From assembly GCA_030770425.1 (NCBI GenBank), contig JASJFT010000035.1, positions 186,001-250,000 on the forward strand: a DNA stretch of 64,000 bases. The letters are read 5' to 3'. The stretch is from Darksidea phi. Taxonomy: Eukaryota; Ascomycota; Dothideomycetes; Pleosporales; Lentitheciaceae. The notes beneath the pieces were generated by a model. The model was given only the letters and a program-made list of their open reading frames with translations, ran no database searches and had not been told where the DNA came from. A program made the translations under genes and the position numbers. Shown piece after piece: positions 54,799 to 64,000 of the stretch; the stretch's first letter is position 1, and each line of letters begins with the position of its first letter.

Positions 54799-57700
54799 TC
54801 ACCGCTCTCTGTATCCCATCCTGAACCCATGTGCCGCGCTTACCCACTCCTGATCCAATAATGCGCTGACCCTCCCGAGTATCCTACTCCCACCTAGCAC
54901 AGCCTGGAAGCTCTCTATTCTCTGTTTTACCGGCATCATCAAGAACGTCTGCAAGCCGAACATAGACACAGTTTGCGATTTGCCTCCATAACTACTTGTC
55001 GGTGAGTTCGAGGTAAGTGGGTAGTCGACCACGTCTTTAAGCCAAGCGAGAATGACTTGTGCAGCAAAGGGGTTTAAACCTATGCGGCGGAGAAAGAGTT
55101 CCCACTATGATAAATAAGTAATGGCAAGGGAAAACAGGTTGGGGATGACCTACATTCGTCTCGTCTGGTAGCGGTTTGATGTCTCCGATATCTTTCGAGC
55201 CAAGAGGAAGGCCATACATTGCCATTTCTCCTACAATTGAAACCGCGAGGGCTTGTTCGCCACCTGGCACATACTTCACCAAAACTTCACCCTCCATCTG
55301 AGATGCATATGTCTTGAAGAGTTCAACCGCTTGCTCATCGCTAGCATCAATAGGTCTACTAGAACCATTTTGTTCCATCTCTCGGTTGAGTCCTTCAGTG
55401 ACCATGATCACCAATCTCTCGTACCTATACTGAAGAGAGGAGATCTTTTCCTTGATTGGTGAACGGTCAGGCTGTCCAGGAAGCGCTCGCTGCTTCACTT
55501 GCTGTAACGTTGTTATTATTAGGCCTGTCGAAGGAGATAATAGCAGATCCGCTTCTTTCGCAGCTGAATGTGGTAGTTGAAAATCTCGGCTTACGAACTC
55601 CGCGTTCGAGTATAGTTTTTCAATCTGCTTTGACAGACTTCGTTGCTGCAGCAGCGCGGATGAGATGATGAAAGAGCACGATGGAAGATCTTTCGGTATA
55701 GAAGGAAGGCGCAGTGGCCGCGATTGCACCGGGTGCTCAGGTTCCATATTTGCAAGCGAAGACGCTGAAGTAGGCTCAAGAGTGTGCTCTCTTGAGCGGA
55801 CAGGTAGTGTCATCGTAGGAGCTGGAGGTCGTACGGAGGCGGCAGTATTATGCTCATTTACTTGAGATCTTCCTAAGGACATCCCTTGTATGGCCATGAA
55901 GTTCTCGAGTGCATTGGATGCTGAGAACTTCCCGCCAAACATGAGGCTTCTATCTGACCCTTTTGGTTCCTGTGATACCTTGTTTCTAGTGGCAGTCACT
56001 TGCCCTTTGTGACCATAGTGGAGAGTTTTAGGTGGTAGCTGGGGTACTGGATGCTGTGCAGACACTCTACCTTTCCAGTGAAGACTCTCATGAACAGGCT
56101 TCTGACGCATATGTAGTCGAAGTGATGGCGAGTTTTTTTCGTTAGATTTATGTCTTTCATCGACAGTCACATCCTCTAACTCCAGCTTTCGCTTCCTGGC
56201 CAAGGCGTATAGATCTCTGATCTCTTCGGGTTGCCCCAGTTCTGCGATCTCTAACTCTTCATCGTCAACTTCATCATTTTCAAGAATCCGAAGTTCATCT
56301 CTATTCCACACAGCCGATGAGCTTGTGATAATATCGCTGAACCTCGTTTCATCAAGCAGGTTGTTTAGATTTTCTTCGCCGTGGAGTTTTTCGTCAATCG
56401 TAATCTTCGTCGCGTGAGTACGAAACGGCTCCCAAAGAAGCTCCCTTTCAAGCTTTGAGAGTCCATGCCAGGACTCAGCACCCTTCATAAGAGTTCGCTT
56501 CACAAGAAGCAAGAACTTCATCTGAGCATCCAATTCTGTGTCATCCATACCATGGGCACCAGCTTGATGCTTGTAATTGTCCCAAGGCGCGACTGGCAGG
56601 GTAAAATCAAGATGTGGGACTTCAACGCGCGTTGTCGTGTCATATTCCGAAAGCCTCTCATTCTCAATTTTCCGATTCGCCTCTTTAGCAAGGGGCTCGA
56701 TCTCTTGGCAGAAGCCGGCAAAGTCGTCTTCGGGACTAAGTACATCATCTCCATCCTCGTAGGTCGAAGGTACTTCGGAGATGAACTTAACCATTTCCGA
56801 AAAAGTTACCGACTTCAGTTTCTTCGCTGGCGATTCGGAGAATATCGGCGGCGTGAGTGGACCCTCAACTCTCAAATCATCTGCTTTGTGTTTGTTTCCT
56901 AATGCGTGAGGTTCAAAGATCTGATTGTGTCGCTCGTCATCTATTAAGTCCATGAGCATCGGATAATCGCTTTTCGGATCATGCCGAACGAGTCCATCTC
57001 CTTCCATGATCTTGTCATCGAGCGCCTTAGCTTCGGCAGCAGTTGAGTTTGAATCTTCCGAAAGGAGCTGAAGGTGATTCGTCGGAGATGATGGGATGTA
57101 AGGTGCCATTGGTGGTGTGAGAGGAAACAAAAGCGGGCTCAATGGCTGTATCGCTCTATTCTACGCCCATTAGCTAGTGAGTCGCGATGGGTGTATGCCG
57201 TACCCTCTTGCATGTGACAGTCTCCGCTTTGATATCTTCGGCGTGTCGGGGTTCGAACTGGTCCTTGATTGCATCTTGAAGGTAAAATAAGATATCCTTC
57301 GGGATCGCTAGCTTCTCGGATTTTACCTGCTCATAGCATTGAGCTGGGTAAGCCGAATACTTCGACGGCCACTCCAAGCCCTCATCGTTCTCTTCGTTAA
57401 CTGGCTCCAACGGTACTTTCAGGTTATCGAAGCTTGGTGTTGCCGTATTGCCGAAATTCAACATGTCAAGCTCATTATCGGTGTGTAGAAGTGGAACTTC
57501 TTGCTTGAAGCTGAATATGTGCCTTCTTCGATCCAAGCTCAATGGTGTCTCACCCCGGGACTCTTGAAGTGAGTGCACTGATCTGAGTAAGAAGGCAGTT
57601 TCTTTGTTGACGGCTAGGCGTTCTTTGGTCAGTTCGTTTGCTGGGTTAGTGAGAGGAGGAGCGCCGGGTGGATCGCTAAGGTTCAAATCAAAGTCCTCGT

Positions 57701-57821
57701 CTGAAAGGAGCTGATTCATGTGAAGAGGCGGCCGCTCCAGCATGAAGTCTGTGCAGAGACCGTAGAAGCGCGCATATTCAAGCACAGTCGGCTCATGTTC
57801 AGGGACGAGGTCGAGCTGCAT
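54799..57821 (-). CDS. DUF7102-type fungal protein with XPF-like C-terminus
   Basis: Exons 57821-57204, 57145-55154 and 55104-54799 join in phase to give about 971 residues. The N-terminus starts EYARFYGLCTDFMLERPPLH. The middle is acidic and mostly disordered. The C-terminal third looks folded: SCSFIISSALLQQRSLSKQI, ADLLLSPSTGLIITTLQQVK, RYERLVIMVTEGLN, GEVLVKYVPGGEQALAVSIV, and the helix-hairpin-helix-like WELFLRRIGLNPFAAQVIL. This order resembles a nuclease-dead XPF/ERCC4 fold followed by HhH, as in the meiotic Zip2/SHOC1 proteins. That link is inference from pattern, not a search. The last exon's intron (GTAGGT..CATAG) falls inside the HhH region. The gene sits between the AA9-like and aspartic protease genes. 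Confidence 0.8.
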
Positions 57822-58363
57822 GCTGACGACACATGCTCTGTCTCTAGAGTCAGTGTAGATGCATAGTCACTTGATATGATGGTAAGTAGATGGTGTTGAG
57901 ATGATTGATGGACGATCGTTATTGCGTGAAGGCTGAGATTGAGCTCGGTCCAGGAAAGCGCGACCTCCTTGCTAGCGTCATCACATGATTTCGCATCTTC
58001 TGGGTCCATAGACGCGCTGACAAGCTTTCTCAATACTTGATATCAGAACTTGAAGCAAATTGCTTGGCCCCACTAAAATATTATGTGATGTAGCCTCTCC
58101 AGTGAGTTTCTCGGTCGGAGGAAGCCACGAAGTGTCAAGTCACACAAACGGGGTCTAACGGCAAGTTATCTATTCTATCACTTGAGACTAGTCGTTGGTC
58201 GTCATGACCTCTTTCTGGGGATGCTTATGCCACCTAGAAAGACCGTATGCAAAGATGCAAAGAAGAAATTATATACATCTACTACCACCACGCATATCAA
58301 CAAAGGACACTCTTCGGCTCAAGAGAATCCAAATTGGAAAATGGGTATCGTCAAGTTCGTACT
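57822..58363. other. Intergenic, no gene seen
   Basis: The 5' flank of the DUF7102-type gene and the 3' flank of the protease gene. No supported ORF. Confidence 0.6.
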
Positions 58364-59739
58364 TTACACCGGTGGCTTCTCACCAAAACCGAGCGACTGG
58401 TTTCCGCCATTAAAAACAACAAACTGCGACTTGAACATTGTGTCGCCAAAGATTTGGAGTCCAGCACCCTGGTTACCCTGCACACCGCCAAAGCAGGTGG
58501 TGTTGGCTTGGTCGACGGTTGCGAAGGTGATCTGGTTGCCTGGGATCTTGGCCATGTAGGAGTCGCCGATGGCGACAGACATGTCGGGAAGGGCAGCACC
58601 ACAGGGGTAGATGAAGCCACCAACCTGCGCGTTGAGCTGAGCACCGGGAACCTGGGAGTAGTATGCTTCGGCGACCGCTTGGTCGACGAGAAGGAGGGAC
58701 GTTCCAGTGTCGGCGATGGCCTGGGACGCACGGGGGTTCTCTATGACCTGATCGCCGATCGCGAACTTGGCGGAGGGGAATTGCCAGAAGCCTGAGGAGG
58801 AGTTGACGGGGATCCAGGCCATCTCACCGGTGAACTTGCTCTGATCGATTTTACCGAACTCATAGACGCCGGTGCCATCCGGATCGAGGTCGGCAGTGAA
58901 AACGGGCAGGTCAAGGTCATTCATGACATTGTCGAAGAAGGTCTTCTGTGGGATCTTCTTGGTGCCATCGTTAACTGCTGTTATTAGTGGGTTTGATTGG
59001 ATCAGGTTATTGTGTCACCCACCAGTGTTGAGTTGGGAGAAGGCAAGACCAACAAGACCATCAGTATTGGTGTCCTGAATGAAAGACTGCGAGACCTGGG
59101 TCGCAGTCTCAACGGCCTGGTTTTGAACAGTGACGCCACCGATTGTGACAGTATCTGTGCCAACGGTTCCAGCGGCTCCAGAGCCATCACCGTACGATAT
59201 CTTGAACTGCGCGCCCTCCATCACCTTGAAGGTCGTGGATTTCGCGGGATCAAAAGCGGTGTGCTGCCCAATGGCGCTCTGATCGAGGGCAGTACTGAAG
59301 CACCAGCTGCATCATGTGTTAGTCTGACGTATTCAAATTCGGGTTATGCTACTTACAGATCCGAAGAGCCAGAGTCAAAGTCTAAGTTCAGGGTTTGGCC
59401 ACCAATGTCCACAGGTGAGAGGAAGAGAGCAGCGTTCATTTCAGGATTGGCAGCAACCGTACCGGATCCATTGGTGGAGCCATTGTTCGCAGCAATTTTG
59501 AGTCCTTCAAGAACTACAGAGGTTTTTGTGTTCGCAATGAAACCATCAGAAGACTTGAAGTTGTATTTCCTGAAGACCTTGCGCATGGCATCGGGGCCAT
59601 TGAGACCTCGGGGATGGGCCCTATTGATGCTTCGCGGTACCTTGAATGACCGCTTCTGGATCCTGGCCGGGGCAGGAGCGGATAGCACGATTGCCACCAA
59701 AGTAGCGAGGAGAAAGACGAGGCGGATTGTTGTTGCCAT
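58364..59739 (-). CDS. Secreted pepsin-type aspartic protease
   Basis: Exons 59739-59357, 59306-59023 and 58977-58364 join in phase to give about 426 residues. A signal peptide (MATTIRLVFLLATLVAIVLS) and a basic propeptide (ARIQKRSFKVPRS) precede the A1 fold. The first catalytic Asp is in LDFDSGSSDLW (about D122), where Ser replaces the usual Thr of DTGS. The second is in AIADTGTSLLLVD. The flap KISYGDGSGAAGTVGTDTV and the C-terminal IFGDTMFKSQFVVFN are present, as in endothiapepsin-like enzymes. The protein should be processed and active outside the cell at acid pH. Introns are 50 bp and 45 bp. Confidence 0.95.
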
Positions 59740-61607
59740 GATGGACTAATGCTGACCGGCAGCCGTGACGATTTCGTAACACGTGGAGAAAGGAATGCAA
59801 ATGGTCTATTGAATAGGGTAATAAGAAGGAAAAGGAAAAAAAAAAAAAGGAAAGAGAAGAGCAAGGCAAACGCTATAGCTCCCTCGAAACGGATAGAAGG
59901 CTCGGCCTGAAGGTGGAGGACAAAAACGCTCGCTGAGCGGAAAAGGGCTCGTATAAAAGAACGGGGAGGAGGGAATAGAAGTGGCGCAGAGGAGAAAGGA
60001 AGTGACAGATCCGGATGAAACTTAGAGTCGACACACATGTTGATGCATGAACATACAGTCAAGAAAGGCTAAGCCTACCCACAGGGCGAGGAGCCACGCG
60101 GCGAGAACATCACCGCGGCGCAAGCCCACACAAACATGAGGCTTCAGGTTGCACCATAACGGATCATCCATGTAGAGATCAAGCTTAGCACTCAGAGCTC
60201 TTAGGTGTGCGTCCAGAATTACTCGAGACAGGCTAGCAGGATGCCGAAAGCGACGATCGGGCCCGCAGCATGACAATTGATAGGATGCCACCGCATGCAA
60301 TCCTGCTGTCGGACTCCCTGCAAGTTCTATGCCTCATACACGCTCTGCTTTAGGCTGGGTCATCATGTCGAAGAAATATGGAGATTCCCGACAAAAGCTT
60401 AGCAACTCCGTTTCAGCGTCGCAGCATGGGCCACGCTGGCGGCCAGCCATTCGGTACTGTTGCCGCCGGCAGGGCAGGGGCGTCGATGCGGTTCGATGTG
60501 AACAGTTATGGGAAACAGACATGGAGACGAATAGATGGCGTTGACGCGCTTTCACCCCGCCGTTGGTTCATACGCCATGTGAAGAGCTTATGAAAGCCGC
60601 CGGCGGTAACTAAAGCGTTTCAGCTCTGTAACACCTCCCACATTGCTTGTCAGGCCTTGGCAATACGAAACGCCCGCCTCTTGCAAAACAGCATCAGCCC
60701 AGTTGTTTGACAAGACAGTACCAAGCTTCGCCATGCCGCGACCCCAAGCTCCGAGAGCCTGCAACATGTTTTGCTCAACCTCACGCGTCCCAATTCCAAT
60801 AAACGATCTCGCGGCGTCAGCGGCCTGCTTCCAAACCGTGTTTCGCAGCCCCCCGCAGCGTTTCGGCAGAGTATTTCACCGGGGAAAGAGAGTTGTGCGG
60901 TCCGGAGAGAGGCTTCGAAGCCCCATGTTGGGCAAGGAGACGTTGTGAGCTTCGGGTGGTACGATCCGGCTCGTAGAGTAGATGATGCGTGTACTTGATG
61001 GAACAATTGTGCTAAACAACCTCTCAATTGTGCCAAGATCCGCGGGCTCATTTACGAAAGTTTTAGTTCAATAAAGATGTTTAACCTTTAGAGATTTTGA
61101 GTAGAATAACATCTGCAAACTCGGGGGCGAGGAGACGCGAGCACAGGAAAGCTGTTCAGTGCTTTCTGTCTCGCCCGCGCAGAGTATCAAGTCACCGCAA
61201 AACAAGGTTTAGCAACATCAGCCGCATTGCACGAACACGTACGAGCGTCAACCGTTCCCACAGCTCAAAAGAGTAGACATGCTTGATCAAAAGGCTGTTA
61301 TAGAAGATCATGATAATGCTCGAAACTGCTTTTTCCCGCACCCTCGCCGACCAGTCTCTCTTTCATAAATTTGAGAATGGTGCTTCGGTTGGCCGCAACT
61401 TCTACAATTGTGTCATCTCACATGCCTCGACTCAGTGATTCCCTCTCAAAGCAGTATGCAATGACTAACACGAGCGCAGTAAGACCTACTGTAGTCGCAA
61501 AAATGACTACGCAGATCAAAGGCAGTCGCCTTTTCTACCTGCGGTCGGCGGTCCTATTATGGACAGCTGTTTTTGAATGCTTCAGCTCATTCCTTTTAGT
61601 ACATGCT
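59740..61607. other. Intergenic, no gene seen
   Basis: A 1.9-kb gap that holds the protease promoter (with an A-tract) and the PAT1 3' flank. ORFs at 60022-60300, 60650-61051 and 61371-61694 show no domain and compete on both strands. Confidence 0.6.
59836..59848 (+). repeat. Poly-A tract
   Basis: A run of 13 A within a purine-rich block, about 100 bp upstream of the protease ATG (poly-T on its coding strand). Such tracts often exclude nucleosomes in fungal promoters. Confidence 0.7.
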
Positions 61608-63999
61608 TCAACCAAGCAACTCCACGTCCAGACCAATGGCCCGCATAAAGAGGTTGACGTTTGCCAATCGAGCCGACGCCATATCGGCTGGTAAAGCCTT
61701 GCTCACAGCCACGGTCTCCATGACGCGATCCTTGACTCCAATGACGAGCCGTTGCTGTTGTTCAGGGCTTGCACCCACACCCATTGCAGCTAAGAACTGC
61801 CAGACATACATGTCGCCAGTGTCGTTGGCATTGCCAGGGAAGAGCACTGCGAGGATGGGCTCAATTGCGTCGAAAAGGCGGTTGTAGAGCTCAGTCCACT
61901 GCTCCCAGTCGGTCGGGTTGAGCTCTGGAGCAGACTGCTTCAGCAGTTCGGCTCGAGAGATAAGAATGGTGAGCAGATCCATGCCAACCTTGCTTCTAGC
62001 AACGACATGCATATTTGTCCGATCGAGAATCAGTCCAAGGAGACCGATGATAATGTTGAGCGGCGACTCGGAGATATGAGCAAAGAGTGGCGGCATTACA
62101 GTCTGTAAAAACAGGTCGACCTCCTCACGCATCGCAGGGGTCAAGGGGTCGTCGGGAGTTGCGACAGCGTGGGATACGACGGGTAGTTGTTCTAGATGAA
62201 CAACAATCATGGTAACCACTGTGATGCGCTCTTGTTCGTCAATGTGGCGAAAGATGCGCTGAATTGCCTTTTTTCCCTTTGCATGGGACAGAATGGAGAT
62301 GAACGGATGCGGGGTAGCAGACCTAATTCATTAGCAAATGCATATAGATAGATCAGAGTGCAGACTTACTGAGGATTGATGGGTTCCATGATCTTGATGT
62401 CTTGCCACAGCTTCTTATGTAAAGCTTCAACCTTCGTGCGCCACTCCATATGACTCTGGATTGCCTCAGGAGGGCTATCCTCGTTAATTGGAGGCGGTAG
62501 CGTACGATCGTGGTCCTCGATGTGCATCAAGGTCATGTAAATGGCCTCGATGTTGCGCAGAGTGTCTTTCCGATGGGCAACGGAAGACTTGGGATGCTTC
62601 GGGTGCTTGTCTCCTGTCTCTGCTCGCTTGAGGTTCAGTAGGGGCCTGGGAGTTTTCGCATTGCTGAACGCGATCTTGCCCAAGCTGCCTTCGATGACAA
62701 GCTGTTTTCCTTTCGGCTTAGCTTTTGCAGCTTCGACTGCACGCTGAACCTGTTGTTCCATGCGCTGCATGTGATTATCACCGCCCCTTCCCTGCCTACG
62801 CGGGCCAAATCTGCTGTTTGTCTGGAAAAGATAGGTTTGCGCAAACTGGTTGGCAGGCTGATGGGGGTTCTGACGAGGCGCACCACGGATCTGGCTGAAC
62901 ACCTGGTAATAAAAGTCTTCGGCAATAGCAGCCTCGGGGCTCTTCTCATCTAAATTGCCAGTGGCGGACATGAGTTGTTGCAATTGGATACGGGTAATGA
63001 AGTTCTTGTCCTGGGGCGTCATCAATCCATTATCCTTTGCAAGAAGGGCAATCTTGTGGTTGCGCTTGGCGCGTTTGGCGTCCTCCTCGAGATACGCTGC
63101 ACGTTCTTCTGCGGAAAGCGCCATGAGCTGCTCTGGATGGGTGATGACCATTCCAGGGTATGAAGGGCCTCTGTTGTGGCCGGGACCACGCGGTCCTACC
63201 TGGCCCTGTTGCATTGGCTGGCCGTGACCAGACAAGCGGTTGGGGTTCTGGAGAATTTGTCTGGGCTGAACGGGCGGTCTCTGCGTCTGGGACTGCATGG
63301 GGGTATGTCTCTGCGACTGGGCTGGAAGGTCGTTCTGCTGTCTTTGTCGCTGCAGGATGGTGGGGTGTTGGGGGGCTTGGGTGTGGACAGGCTGGCCGGG
63401 AAGTTCAGCATGCACCTGCTGCTGCTGCCTCATCGGAGGTGGAGCTTGGGGATGGTGTTGTTGAGGCCGTTGTAGGATTTGCGGCGCAAACTGGCCTGGC
63501 GTCCCGGAATACTGCGGTTGACCCTGTGGGAATTGCTGAGGATGGGGTACGGGATCGGGGGCGCGGGCGTGTGTTGGTGCCTGAGGGTGCTGTGGAGGAG
63601 CCTGCGAACGCATCATGGCCTCGACCTCCTCGAGACTCATCATTTTCCTTGCGGGCGTAGGAGCCTGCTGCTGTTGCTGCTGCTGTTGTTGATGCTGAGG
63701 CTCTTGGTGCGGCGCGGAAGCCGGCTGTTTCGGCTTCAGTCCCCAAATATCGGCACGCGCCTCCAGCTGGGGGATGTACTCTGGATTGTTATAGCTCTCA
63801 TAGCCGGTCCTGGTGGGCTTGGAAGCGTGTGGAATGGGTGGTTTTTGCTGCTGGGGTGGGGGCTGGCGGGCCTGGTAGAGCAGCTGCTCCTCGTGGATGG
63901 TGCCCGCAATCTGAGCCGTCTGACCAGCGAAATCGAAGTGCTTGCCAACGTTTTGCTGAGACGCAGACCCAGCGCCGAAGGTATCGTCGTTGAAGGCAT
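61608..63999 (-). CDS. PAT1: mRNA decapping activator Pat1, C-terminal part
   Basis: The N-terminal end lies beyond the window. Exons 63999-62370 and 62322-61608 join in phase (47-bp intron, GTAAGT..ATTAG). The visible N-terminal half is Gln/Pro-rich with a poly-Gln run (about 63669-63695) and MSLEEVEAMMRSQ. Conserved Pat1 segments follow: MTPQDKNFITRIQLQQLMSA, DFYYQVFSQIRG, KGKQLVIEGSLGKIAFSNAK and TLRNIEAIYMTLMHIED. The C-terminal alpha-helical domain follows (KGKKAIQRIFRHIDEQERIT, NIIIGLLGLILDRTN). Pat1 links Dcp1/Dcp2 with the Lsm1-7 ring on deadenylated mRNA in P-bodies. It ends at the stop at 61608, with IGLDVELLG last. Confidence 0.93.
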
Positions 64000-64000
64000 C

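Noticed and set aside
60650..61051. 133-codon minus-strand ORF
   Set aside because: No domain and overlapped by plus-strand ORFs of similar size; likely chance in GC-rich spacer.
1..64000. CRISPR array, insertion sequence, operon or secondary-metabolite cluster
   Set aside because: No regular spaced repeats, transposase, polycistronic layout or PKS/NRPS/terpene core gene was seen; the gene structures are eukaryotic.

Overview
The window is nuclear DNA of a filamentous ascomycete (Pezizomycotina; I cannot fix the class). Genes lie on both strands without operons. Introns are mostly 46-70 bp, with GT..AG ends and CTRAC-like branch sites. The gene set includes fungal families such as DUF3112, RTA1, Yvc1, GH7 and AA9. 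Most ATG-to-stop stretches are shadows of spliced genes, so I rebuilt exons by joining reading frames at splice sites and checking phase. Coordinates below span the first to last coding base, with exons listed in the evidence.

Layout. 0-4 kb: a Yvc1/TRP-type vacuolar cation channel on the minus strand in 18 exons, apparently broken by two +1 shifts. 4-9 kb: an unknown basic/acidic protein, a DUF3112 seven-helix protein and an unknown membrane protein. 9.7-16.6 kb: a hemerythrin-type protein, DCC1 (cohesion clamp loader) and a 1518-residue RhoGEF. 17-24 kb: a secreted GMC oxidoreductase, a rhodopsin-like membrane protein and an IroE/Fes-type esterase, separated by gaps of 1 kb or more. 25-28 kb: an alpha/beta hydrolase with a very long disordered N-terminus. 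29.7-30.8 kb: a fatty-acid-hydroxylase-type membrane protein. 31-34 kb: ribosomal protein eL6 and proteasome receptor Rpn13, divergent over a 212-bp promoter. 34-38.5 kb: an F-box-like cysteine-rich gene with an in-frame TAG, and an RTA1-like protein with no visible ATG. 38.7-43 kb: chaperonin CCT1 and cytosolic prolyl-tRNA synthetase, divergent. 43.5-60 kb: a run rich in secreted degradative enzymes (GH7 cellobiohydrolase, GH15 glucoamylase, AA9-like protein, pepsin-type protease), interspersed with an oxysterol-binding protein, a DUF7102-type protein and a decayed coiled-coil gene. 61.6-64 kb: the C-terminal part of the mRNA-decay factor PAT1, which runs off the window edge.

How the parts relate. 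Housekeeping genes (DCC1, eL6, Rpn13, CCT1, ProRS, PAT1) alternate with secreted or membrane genes. The 44-60 kb stretch could serve plant polysaccharide and protein breakdown, but the genes are interrupted by unrelated ones and nothing shows co-regulation. I found no tRNA, rRNA, CRISPR, transposase or secondary-metabolite core gene. I saw no clear undescribed system. The best leads are genes that look damaged or oddly spliced: the Yvc1 gene, the TAG-split gene, the coiled-coil relic, the AA9-like gene, and a GC-AG intron in the GH7 gene.
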